DNA of 11,900 nucleotides, taken from the NCBI GenBank assembly GCA_026770595.1, contig MU634487.1:1-11900 (forward strand). Reading direction: 5' to 3'. The DNA comes from Ochromonadaceae sp. CCMP2298. Its lineage: Eukaryota; Sar; Synurophyceae; Ochromonadales; Ochromonadaceae. Under the pieces are notes generated by a model that made no database searches, was not told the DNA's origin, and saw only the letters and a list, made by a program, of their open reading frames with translations. A program made the translations under genes and the position numbers. This document shows, piece after piece, positions 1 through 8,246 of the stretch (its first letter is position 1; each line of letters begins with the position of its first letter).

Positions 1-278
1 GTATGGCAACCGCGACCAAACTCGCCAGCGACACCTTCGCCGCCGCAGCACTTGGGGGTGAGGTAGTCGACCGCTGGCTTCAGCATCTGGAGCTCGTAGT
101 CGCTAGGAGCACTCGTCCCCTCACCTGTCCCATCAGCAAGAGCAGGAGCAGGAGCAGGAGCAGGAGCACGAGCAGGAGCAGGAGCCTCGAAATGAACTGT
201 AGCATCATCATCCACATCTTGGCTCTCTTCACCGAAGAGGATGCCGCTGCTGGTGGTTGATTTGTTAGGTCCCGTCAT
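1..278 (-). CDS. Unrecognised protein, N-terminal 92 codons, runs off left edge
   Basis: Read on the minus strand, an ATG at 278-276 opens a frame with no stop down to base 3. The ATG has A at -3 (context aacaagATG). The product starts MTGPNKSTTSSGILFGEESQ, goes through an acidic stretch (DVDDDATVHFE, residues 22-32), then an Ala-Pro linker of about 15 residues (from CCT GCT repeats, plus-strand 132-185). It then becomes more ordered (SDYELQMLKPAVDYLTPKCC) with a Cys-Cys and many Gly up to the edge. The change from linker to complex sequence suggests a real protein whose main domain lies outside the window. I recognise no family. The plus-strand frame over the same bases encodes an arginine-serine run that looks like a shadow of the Ala-Pro linker. 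The gene is head-to-head with the large gene starting at 800, so both may use the 279-799 region. A splice site inside cannot be excluded. Confidence 0.5.
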   Translation of the reverse strand, partial: MTGPNKSTTSSGILFGEESQDVDDDATVHFEAPAPARAPAPAPAPALADGTGEGTSAPSDYELQMLKPAVDYLTPKCCGGEGVAGEFGRGCH

Positions 279-392
279 CTTGTTATGCAGTTAGATTGTG
301 ACAGAAGTGCTTGGATGACAAGCGATGTGCACGAAAAGATCACGGATCTGCAACACTTGTGCAAGAAGAAGTTTGAACTTTCAAATTTCAAA

Positions 393-433
393 GCGTTTGC
401 CAGTGGCAAATGGCATTTGCCACTGGCAAACGC
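393..433. repeat. Perfect 41-bp palindrome made of two TTTGCCAGTGGCAAA sites
   Basis: The left arm gcgtttgccagtggcaaatg (393-412) and the right arm catttgccactggcaaacgc (414-433) are exact reverse complements around one central G at 413. Each arm holds a 15-mer that is itself a palindrome: TTTGCCA-G-TGGCAAA at 396-410 and its reverse complement at 416-430. The two site centres (403 and 423) are 20 bp apart, about two helical turns, so the two sites would lie on the same DNA face. This suits either cooperative binding of a dimeric DNA-binding protein or a cruciform. No such factor can be named from the sequence. Confidence 0.9.
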
Positions 434-479
434 ACGCATCCACACATCCAAAAATAGGCATCTGCTCGAGAATCTATTT

Positions 480-519
480 TTTGCCAGTGGAATCTCCGCC
501 ACGATTTGCCAGTGGCAAA
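480..519. repeat. Truncated and full extra copies of the TTTGCCAGTGGCAAA motif
   Basis: A truncated copy, TTTGCCAGTGG, lies at 480-490 and a full copy, TTTGCCAGTGGCAAA, at 505-519. With the pair inside 393-433 this makes three complete copies and one partial copy in 124 bp. Centres of the last two are about 25 bp apart. I found no further copy in the rest of the window by eye. Clustering in one head-to-head promoter region points to a regulatory element, or to remnants of a small repeat. Confidence 0.8.
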
Positions 520-563
520 AAAATCGCACAAAACGTACGCATCCTCTCTATTGTGTTGCAGCA

Positions 564-583
564 GTAAGTTACCGGTAACTTAC
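564..583. repeat. Perfect 20-bp palindrome
   Basis: GTAAGTTACCGGTAACTTAC reads the same on both strands with no central spacer. It lies 216 bp upstream of the ATG at 800 and 44 bp after the last TTTGCCAGTGGCAAA site. Its first six bases, GTAAGT, also match a consensus 5' splice site, on both strands because of the symmetry. It could be a factor-binding site, a 5' UTR intron donor or both. Confidence 0.75.
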
Positions 584-799
584 GTACTTTTGGATTTCCC
601 CTTGGGAATTGTACTTCTATCCGTTGACATCGAAATACGAAATGTGGGTGTGTGCTGCACCACCCAACAGCTTGCGAGGCTTCCTTTCTCCCTTGCCCGA
701 GCCACATTATCCCTCACCGCGGTTCTCGGTCGACCCCAGTTCTTGGCTTCGCGCGGCCAGCAACGAGGGCCGTCTAGTGGTAGCGGTTGTACGGGCAAG

Positions 800-3700
800 A
801 TGAAGGCCGCCGTGAGATTCTCTGAGGGAGCCGCAGCGACGGTCATTCCGCAGCAGCAGCACAAAGTCCCGCCCACGCCCACACCTGTCAAGCCGCCCAG
901 GGGATGCGAGACAGAGGCGAGGGTGCGGGGGCTGAGCGCAGACCGAAAGAACTTCGCGGGCGTAACGCCGCACGCCAGCAAGCTCGCCATCCAGCGCAAC
1001 GCAGAACTGCTCCGGCAGACCCTGGCGCCCGAGCTCATCTTGCGGGCGGATTCACCCGCGTCGACCCAGCAGTCACAGCAGACCCAGGAGCAGTCCTTTG
1101 CGTCCAGCGCCCACAAACTTCAGAACTTCCTGGGGTATGGGGACTCACCCTCCCCACAGTCCCCAGAGCACGTGTCGCGTCCCCTTTGCGGGGTGGGGCA
1201 GGACGCGCACGCAGAGCAGCACTGCAGGCTAGCTGGGCAAATGGGAGCAGCGGGAGAGGCGGGGGTGGGAGAGGTGGGAGAGGTGGGAGAGGTGGGGGGT
1301 GTTACCCCGGGGTGGGCTGGCGAGGGCAGCATTATATCTGCTCTGTCCGTGACGCCCGGTATGCTGATGACGGGCGACACCTTCCAATCCGCCCATTCTC
1401 GCTTCAAGGAGACGCCTGGTTATGCGGGCGCGGGGGTGGGGGGGGTGGGGGCGGCGATGGAGATGGAGACTGAGGATGCTCCCTTTGTCTCCACGCAGGG
1501 GCCCCAGCCCTCGCCCGCCAGCAGATCCGGCGTCAGTATGCGTAGTGTGGCTGGTCGCAGTGTAGGCAGCGTGGGTGGTAGTGTGGGGGGTCGCAGCGCG
1601 GGTGGGGGTGGTAGTGTGGGTGCAGGTGCGGGCTCGGTGGCAGGCAAGCCGGGCAGACCAGCCCTGGGCATCCATCGCAACACCCCCACCTCTGCCTCTG
1701 CCCCCGCCTCTGCCTCTACCCCCGCCTCTGCCTCTGCCTCTCTGAACCCTCACCAGGACGAGAATGCACACCCCAACAAAGACGCACCCCAGCAATGGCA
1801 AAAACCCAAATTTACGCCCGTTGCCAAAAACACCCACACGGGGAATACTGGCAGCACTGGGCGCGGGAGCATGGCCACGGGGGGAGGGGTTATGGGTGCC
1901 ACGGGGGGGGTCGCCAGTGGGGCCAGTGGGCTGAATGGCACACTCCTCAACCCCAGCAACCCCAGCCCTCTCAGCACGGTGTGCTCGCTGAGCCCCGACA
2001 GCCTCTTCGGGATCAGTCTATACGCTGCGCCTCCTACGGCCCCCTGTGGGGAGCGGGGGGAGCCGGAGCAGTGGGAGCAGGACAGTGGAGGGGCATTCGC
2101 CCCCAGCCGCACCCCTGCCCCCACCTCTGCCCCCACCTCTGCCTCCGCCCACTCTGCCCACTCGTACGCCTCTGCTGCTGCCTCTGCTGCTGCCTCTGCG
2201 GTCTCCGTGGTCAGTGCCAGCGAGGCCTCAGCCTCAGGTAGCGCGGCTGACCCTAGCCGGGCAAGTAGCGTTGGTAGTGTTGGTGTCAGCGGTAACGGCC
2301 TATCAGTGCAGGAGCGTGTAACGGCTATAGAGGCGAGGGCCCGGGCGGCCACCCTCGTTGCACAGGAGGCACTGGCGGAGTCCCTGGGGCCCCTGTCCAT
2401 GTATGGGCCTAGTGCATCCTCCGCCCCTATCCTAGCCTCTGCCCCTGCCCTAGCCTCTGCCTCTACCCCTGCCCTTGCCCCTGCCCCTGCCTCTGTCCCT
2501 GCCTCTGCCCCTGCCTCTGCCCCTGCCTCTGCCCCTGTTCCTGCCCCTGCCTCTGTCCCTGTTCCTGCCCCTATCTCTACCCCAGCCTCTGCGCTGTCGA
2601 TGAGTCGAGTGCTGGAGATGGAGGCGTGGCAGACGCACACACAGACACTGGCGCAGACGCTGGCCCAGGCGCAGACACAGGCAATGGCGCACACACAAGC
2701 GTACACTCAGGCGTATATACAGGCTCAGGCTTCCCCCGCGGCGCCCATACCGACTGTCTCCACCGCCCCTGCTTCTGTTCATGTCCCCTACGCCCCTGTC
2801 TTCGTCGCCCCGGCCCCTGTCCCTGCCGCAGTCTCGCCGGAGTCCATGTCCCAGACCCCACATACGCGCCCCACATATGTCCCTGTATCCGCCGCATCTG
2901 CTTCTGTCGCTTCTGCGATTGCTGGCGTGGGAGGTGCGGGGGGTTACACCAATGCTGGTGCCGGTACTGTCACTACCACTACCACTACTGCTGACATACT
3001 AGACGCATCTATTAGCAGCCAGGGCACTGCTGGTACCGGGGGTACCGGCGGTACTGAGGTTACTGGGGGTGGGGGACCTACCTCTGCGGAACTGTACAGG
3101 CGCGGCGGTGTGTCTATGGGCAGGGGGCCTAACGTACACTACGTACTGCCCGAGCAGGAGCAGGAGCAGGGACAGGGGCAGGGGTGGGAGCAGCAGGGGG
3201 GGCTGGGGTGGACCCAGACGGCCCATGCCGTTAAGACAGTGGCAGGGATGGGGGGGGGGGCAGGGGGGGCGTACCGGTCTGAGGCCCAGCCCTTCTCCGC
3301 GCCCCTGAGTATGGAGACCTCACGCCTGTCCTCAGCGGGCACTGCTGCGGGTGGGCGCAGAGGCAGACCCGTCCCCGCACCCGCCAGGGCCTGCACTCCG
3401 GTGGGCGTGGCGGCCAGCCGGGTGCAGCGGAAGAAACTCCAGTACACGAGGTCCAGAGGCGTGGGGAGTGGGGGATCGGTGAGTGGAGATGTGACGCAGT
3501 CGCAGTCGCAGTCGCAGTCGCACCAGGCACGGGGGAATCTCATGCAGGCGGAGCGGGTGCAGGAGCAGAGGCAGGCGCAGAGCCCGGGCGGATTCAGCGT
3601 GGCGTCTGCTGTGACTGCGTTGACTGAGCCGCAGGGAGAAAGCATGCTCAGCGCGCACTCCTACACATACGTGCAGGGGGGCTGGCGGAGGGGGGGGGGG

Positions 3701-6700
3701 GCAAAGGAGGGCGGGGTAGAGGAGGAGGAGGAGGAGGATGTGGGACTCGGGGACCTGCTGTCCTCCCCCACCTCCCACACCCGGCACTCCAGACGTCGCT
3801 CTTTCGACCTGGGCGCGTCCCTCATTGACTCGTACAGCGCAGAATACAGAGACAGAGAGGGGGACGCAGAGAAGAGGGACAGATCAAACAGGGACTATAG
3901 AGAGTGCGGGGGAGCCAGGGAGTACAGAGCGTACTACAGTGGGAACAATGTCACTAGTACCAAAGCTGACACTGGTACCAAAGACGCTGGTCGTGAGAGT
4001 GCACACGCACAGTCCAAACACGCCCCCACGCGACCCGCCCGCAGCCACTCCCAGCCCCCGCCCTTTATGCACGGCTCCCCGCAGCGCTTCGCCTTCTTAG
4101 CGCCTATTTTGCCTGTGCCTATTGTAGCCTCCCCCTTCCCCTCGGCGCTGAAGTCACTGAAGAAGGGGGCCCTGGGCAGCGCGAGGCGTGTAACGCACCA
4201 GCAGGACCAGCACCGGGACCGGGACCAGGAGAGAGGGAGAGATGGGGGGAGAGACTACGCTAGGGGGGTTCCTGCCTACTGTGCCCCCTCCCCCCACCCC
4301 TCTGTCTTCACTACCCGGTCACTGTCCACGTCTCTGGCCACGGACGCGGCAGTGAGGCGGATGGGTAGGGAGCGGGGGTGGCAAGGAAGTCCCGGTCTGT
4401 GGGACGACACTGACGACCTTGACAATTCGGACCTATACAATTCGAACCTATTCGACAACAATTCGGACCTATTCGACAACAATTCGAACCTATTCGACCT
4501 GTCCCTCTCCTCGGCCTCGGGGGAGGGATGCGCTGATGGGTATAGATCAAATACGGACAAATATGACAAATACGGTGAAAAATACGGTGACAAATACGGT
4601 GCAGATGGCACGTATGGGTGCGACACCAGAGTGGGCAGGGACGGGGGAGAGGGGGGTCTGGATGAGTCCGGAGCCCACACCACCCTCACCCTCGACTACC
4701 CCCCCACCCCCTCCGGACCCCGTCTAGTGGTGCTGCCCCTACGTCGGGACTTGGACCGGGAGGACGTGAAGGAGGTGTGCTTCTCCTCAGTGCCGGGTGA
4801 GTCAACCACTGTGCTGCTGAGGGTGGGGAACCCCCCAAGGGGGAAGGAGAGGGGGAATAAGGGGAATAAGGGGGGCAATGGGGGGATGCGCATGACTGCC
4901 CAGGCTGTGTCGCTGAGATTCGAGCCGTACGCTAAGGGGGGGCTGCAGCTGCCTCAGAGGGGGGTGAGAGATGTGCACACAGACATGGGGGGAGATGGAG
5001 ACGGGGACAGTGTAACGGTAGCCACGGCCAATCCCCCCTGCTCCTTCACCGTCTCCCCCGCCTCCCTGGACATCGCGCCTGGCGGGGAGGGGGTGCTGAG
5101 GGTGACCTTCTGGCCCGGGGAGATGCAGGGGGTGTACGCTGGTGTGCTGAAACTGCGATCGAGTAGCAAGGTAACACACTTGTACTTATACATACTTTTA
5201 CACCTGTTCTCAGCATGAGTGCCCCCGCTTTTTCACTGTAACGTCTGTACTATTACCCATACTAACCCCCTACCCTCCACACCTACCACCCCCTCAGTCC
5301 TTCGTGATGCTGCTGCGGGGCAAGGCCATCGAGAAGAGAGAGAAGGGACGCAGAACCGCCCCAGCTACTGTCCCTGCCCCTGCCTCCTCTGCCCCAACCT
5401 CAGCCCCAACCTCTGCCCCCTCCTCTGCTACCCCCTCTGCCCACACTACTGCCACGCGCACCAGAGGGCCCCGTGCAGAGGTAAGCAGAACAAGTACAAT
5501 GGGAGGGTTGGTTGATTAAGGCACTTACATTGGGGTGGTGGGGTATACTAAGTTTACCCGCTACTCCCTACCACCTCCCACCTCCCCAGCTACTCCTGCG
5601 CATCTTACTATCTTACTATCTTACTAACCACACCAACCTCCTCACACCTCCTCCCACACCCTCCATCTGCTCTCTGCCCTGTGTCCTCTGCCCTCAATCG
5701 CGCGCTTCCCCTCCTACAGACCGCTGGTAAGAGCAAGGCCACAGGTGCAGGTATGGGTGCGAGCACTGTGGGTATGGGTGTGGGTGTGGGTATGGGCCCT
5801 GGCGTTGAGCAGGCTTTGCTGCAGCGCATCCAGAGGCTCAACCAGACCTCCCAGTCCAAGCCCACCACGCCCAAGCCCACAATAGCACCAGGGAAAAAGA
5901 CCCCCTCCCCCTCCACCTCCCACACCACCGCCACCGCTCCTAAGGCATCGCGCAGGGGGGCCCCCTCCCCTGCCTCAGCCAGTGCTCCAGCCTCAGCCTC
6001 CTCCCCTGCCTCATCTCTTTCCCTAGCCCCATATCATGCCCCAGCCCCAGCCCTAGCCCCCTTCTCTCCCCCCTCTCCCTCCCCCTGCCCAGCCTTCTTA
6101 GTGGTAGCCCCGAGCGAGTGCCTGCTACTGCAGCAGCTCAGTGGCGGGGCTCGACACGAGGCCTCGCTGGTGCTGCAGGCGAGGGGGGGGAGTAGTGGGA
6201 GTGGAGGTGCGATGCATACGCACACGGACATGCACTCAATGCATATATCCAGTCCCACAGTGCACACAGAGGTGCTGCTAGCAACATCCGCCCCCTTCCT
6301 GCGCCTCTCCTGCTCCCGCGTATGCCTGCGCAACGACGAGCTCGCAAACGTGCGCGTGCTGCTCGAACCCACCGACCAATTGGCGCTCCTGTGCGCCGCA
6401 GTGCTGTCAAACGACGCCAATACTGCGTCTGTGGGGTTCGTAACGGTGACAGGGGCGGGGGGTCTGGGCGTGTTCACTGTGGACGTATGTCTGACCCGAT
6501 CTGCGTGTTTTCTGGCACATCAGGCCTATGGGGCTCGGCAGGGGGCGCTGGGACGACTGGGGGTGCAGGGGCAGGGGCAGGGGCAGGGGGTTACACTCGC
6601 CTGGCCGCTGTCCCCACCCCTGTCCCGCCCCCCGCTGAGCCCCACGCCCACCTCGCGCAAGGCAGTCGTGGGCGCCTCCGCCTCTGCCTCCCCACGCAAG

Positions 6701-7708
6701 CCTGCGCAGAGCGCCCCCCGCACGAAGGGCAAAACCCCCAGTGCGCGAACCCCCGTACTCAGCCCCAGCCCCTCCCTGCGCAGCCCCCCCTCTGCCTCCT
6801 CAGTAGCCACCATAGCTAGAGCGCTGCTGCTGCTAAGCCAAGCACAAGACGCAGAGGTGGGCCAGATGGACTGTGCCTCTACGCCCCTCTCTGCCTCTAC
6901 CTCTACCCCCCTCTCTGCCTCCACACCAGGCCTGGACGGTACCGGCACCGCGCGCTCTACCTCCGCCCCAGCCCCCATTACCCCCGCCCCCCACGCCTAC
7001 CACAGCTTCAACTCTGTCCCCAGCTCCTCCAAGAGCCGCGCCTCTGGGAGGGGTGGGACGGGTGGGACGGGTGCAGGGAGCGCAGGGGCCAGTCCTGCTC
7101 TCGACATACGCAACTTTCTCAGGGCCGCGGACCCCCTGGAGACAGAGAGCAAGGGAGGGGTTGAGGCGGGAGGGGCGGGGACAGAGGTAGGGGGGGCAGA
7201 GTGCTCAGTGGACAGTGCCGATGTGAAGCTGTACAGCCTCAACCAGCCCCCTTCAACGGCCCAGGCACCAGCCACCCCCCCCGCCAAGAAGGTAGTTACG
7301 TCCTTCTCCCCCCCCACCTTCCCTGGCCCCGGCTCTCCCCCGCCCTCCGCCTCCCTGCGGTCCCCGCCCATAACGCCCCTCAAGGCTGGAGTGTGCTTTC
7401 GACGAGAGGTGGTGGACTTCGGGGCGGTGGCAAGGGGCTCCCTGACACGCGCCAACCTGGACCTTTGTAACCACACCGACCAGGAGACCACCATATTCCT
7501 AGGCGACCCGCTGCTGCCCTTCGTGCTGCTGCACAACCAGGTCACATTGAGGCCTCGCTCGTATGCACGAGTGCCGGTTAGGTTCATTCCAACTGGGGGT
7601 GCGGGGGGTGGGGGGGGCGCAGAGGGGCAGTTCCGAGCGGAGTTGGTGGCTCAGTCTGCAGACGGACAGCACCACACCTGCATCGTGCTGACTGGTGCGG
7701 CCTTCTAG
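800..7708 (+). CDS. SPD-2/CEP192-like centrosomal scaffold, ASH-domain protein (3 exons)
   Basis: The model joins 800-5170, 5298-5480 and 5720-7708 (TAG), giving about 2180 residues; both introns are phase 0. ATG 800 has A at -3 and is the first ATG in a longer open frame. Residues 1-1300 are mostly low-complexity Gly, Ala, Pro, Ser and Gln tracts and probably disordered. Three regions look like ASH/MSP beta folds: about 1305-1475 (ends VYAGVLKLRSSSK joined to SFVMLLRGKAIE across intron 1), a weaker one at about 1650-1765, and about 2073-2180 (VDFGAVARGSLTRANLDLCN ... VLTGAAF). The spliced strand KLRSSSK-SFVMLLRGKA strongly supports the first junction. A long disordered N-terminus with C-terminal ASH repeats is the layout of SPD-2/CEP192, which recruits pericentriolar material and mitotic kinases at centrioles. 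Other ASH proteins (CFAP65, hydin, TMEM131 types) are alternatives. The gene structure is firm; the family name is moderate. Confidence 0.6.
1259..1299 (+). repeat. In-frame 9-bp tandem repeat, G-rich
   Basis: A GTGGGAGAG-type unit repeats about four times and encodes Gly-Val-Gly-Glu-Val. The strand holds at least four runs of three or more G separated by short spacers, so it fits a G-quadruplex pattern on the non-template strand. Confidence 0.7.
1682..1744 (+). repeat. In-frame GCCTCTGCC microsatellite (Ala/Ser/Pro/Thr tract)
   Basis: Six- and twelve-base CCT/TCT units encode an Ala-Ser-Pro-Thr tract (TPTSASAPASASTPASASAS). Unit lengths are multiples of three, so the frame is kept. Confidence 0.8.
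2423..2593 (+). repeat. In-frame GCCTCTGCCCCT minisatellite (Ala-Pro-Ser-Val tract)
   Basis: About 170 bases built from GCC CCT, GCC TCT, GTC CCT and GTT CCT codons, with a 12-bp unit clearest at 2495-2540. It encodes about 57 residues of alternating Ala and Pro/Ser/Val (residues about 542-598). Its near-uniform codon use shows growth by slippage. Confidence 0.85.
3497..3520 (+). repeat. (CAGTCG)4 hexanucleotide repeat
   Basis: Four perfect copies of CAGTCG encode Gln-Ser x4, just after VSGDVT in the disordered part of the large protein. Confidence 0.85.
4421..4499 (+). repeat. In-frame AT-richer repeat encoding Asn-Ser-Asp/Asn-Leu-Phe
   Basis: Four copies of a 14-mer, CAATTCGGACCTAT or CAATTCGAACCTAT (4423-4436, 4438-4451, 4459-4472, 4480-4493), are spaced 15, 21 and 21 bp and alternate GGAC with GAAC. 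The protein reads as repeated NSDL(Y/F) and NSNLFDN units, residues about 1208-1233. The composition differs sharply from the surrounding GC-rich Gly/Ala/Pro coding sequence. Acid-hydrophobic repeats of this kind can act as short linear binding motifs. Confidence 0.8.
4556..4601 (+). repeat. In-frame 12-bp repeat encoding Lys-Tyr-Gly
   Basis: AAATACGGTGAA/C units encode DKYDKYGEKYGDKYG, residues about 1253-1267. Like the repeat 57 bp before it, it is AT-richer than its surroundings and uses AAA, TAT and GGT codons that are rare elsewhere in this gene. Confidence 0.8.
5171..5297 (+). other. Intron 1 of the SPD-2/CEP192-like gene (127 bp, phase 0)
   Basis: Donor AAG|GTAACA, acceptor CCCCTCAG|TCC. 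A perfect TACTAAC branch-point match lies at 5260-5266, 31 bases before the acceptor. Read-through ends at a TGA at 5216-5218, so removal is needed to reach exon 2. The junction rebuilds a continuous beta strand (KLRSSSK|SFVMLLRGKA). Confidence 0.9.
5481..5719 (+). other. Intron 2 of the SPD-2/CEP192-like gene (239 bp, phase 0)
   Basis: Donor GAG|GTAAGC, acceptor CTCCTACAG|ACC. A TACTAAC match lies at 5622-5628, and the first AG after it is the one at 5718-5719, which supports that acceptor despite the 91-base gap. In-frame stops would end translation if the intron were kept. The TTACTATC words just before the branch point form a short direct repeat. Confidence 0.88.
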
Positions 7709-7967
7709 ACACCCAGGCACCCAGGCACCCATACGCTTACCACCCCTGGGTGGGCCGATAATGATATGCAGTAGTAGATGTAGAAGTAGATGCAGACAGG
7801 TGCAGATGCATGTATAGTATACGCCAGAGGGCTTGGAGCTCTGCTGGCGTAGCCTAGCCCCGCACCTGCACTGCCCTAATCCTTAATAACATAATATGCC
7901 CAAATGCTCTCCTCCCGTGCACTGCTCTACTCGCCCTGCCCCTCTCCCACCCCCGACCTCGTCCGGG
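7709..7967. other. Convergent 3' ends, 259 bp
   Basis: The large plus-strand gene and the small minus-strand gene end facing each other here, so both 3' UTRs must lie in or overlap this stretch. I find no AATAAA on either strand; the nearest AT-rich patch is TTAATAACATAATATG at about 7882-7897. CACCCAGG is repeated just after the stop. Arms TACGCCAG (7820-7827) and CTGGCGTA (7844-7851) could form an 8-bp stem with a 16-base loop. Confidence 0.5.
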
Positions 7968-8246
7968 TTACAGCACATCACATTTGTAGATGCCCTTCCC
8001 CTCCTGCGCATGCGGCTTACAGAAGAACCTGTCGCAGTGCAGCTGCATCCACCGCTTCTCCTGGGTTGAGTTCATAGTGCCCCAGCTGGTTCCGGGTCGC
8101 ACTTTATGAGCTTTGTGCATATTTTTGCAGGCAGTCATTATGTCAACCTCTGCTCCGCCCTCCGCGCCTGTACCCGCGCCCACCCCAGCCGCACAGTTCA
8201 CCACTGCAAGGCTGAGCACCACCATTACGATAGAGCGCCACAGCAT
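7968..8246 (-). CDS. Small secreted four-cysteine protein, 92 aa
   Basis: The frame begins at ATG 8246-8244 (G at -3) and ends in TAA at 7970-7968. It starts with a classic signal peptide: MLWRS, then a hydrophobic core IVMVVLSLAVV, with likely cleavage near Ala-19/Ala-20 or Gly-21. A Gly/Ala-rich spacer (residues 20-33) precedes a compact domain, residues 38-92, with Cys at 40, 71, 76 and 89, enough for two disulfides. The domain holds KVRPGTSWGTM (48-58), an N-glycosylation sequon NST (59-61), and KRWMQLHCDRFFC (64-76). The pattern PGxSWGxM...W....C suggests a small folded family, but I cannot name it. The product is probably exported; its role is unknown. It is divergent from the gene at 8524 and convergent with the large gene. 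No intron is needed. Confidence 0.7.
   Translation of the reverse strand: MLWRSIVMVVLSLAVVNCAAGVGAGTGAEGGAEVDIMTACKNMHKAHKVRPGTSWGTMNSTQEKRWMQLHCDRFFCKPHAQEGKGIYKCDVL

Larger units (their letters stand above)
279..799. promoter_or_regulatory. Head-to-head intergenic region (bidirectional promoter and 5' UTRs)
   Basis: These 521 bases separate the divergent starts at 278 (minus) and 800 (plus). The left two thirds are clearly poorer in G+C than the coding DNA and carry several long palindromes, listed separately (393-433, 480-519, 564-583). I see no convincing TATA box. The plus-strand frame stays open through the right part from about 506, but it holds no ATG before 800 and is best read as untranslated. 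A donor-like GTAAGT at 564 leaves room for a 5' UTR intron, but no acceptor can be chosen with confidence. Promoter function is inferred from gene orientation. Confidence 0.6.

Noticed and set aside
3-260. Plus-strand frame with an arginine-serine repeat (SR-protein-like)
   Set aside because: The SR run is the reverse shadow of an Ala-Pro linker, and the rest has no protein-like features; the minus-strand reading is better.
393-519. CRISPR-like array
   Set aside because: Only three full copies with unequal spacing, one inverted, in a eukaryotic nuclear context.
506-799. N-terminal extension of the large gene back to 506
   Set aside because: The frame is open but has no ATG before 800, begins inside a TTTGCCAGTGGCAAA site and crosses the 20-bp palindrome; it is untranslated or promoter DNA.
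1750-2706. 318-codon minus-strand open frame of Glu-Ala-Gly repeats
   Set aside because: It is the antisense of the Ala-Pro-Ser minisatellite in a very GC-rich exon, where stop codons are rare; no ordered segment is present.
2450-2863. Arg-Gly-rich minus-strand frame resembling an RGG protein
   Set aside because: Same antisense repeat read in another frame.
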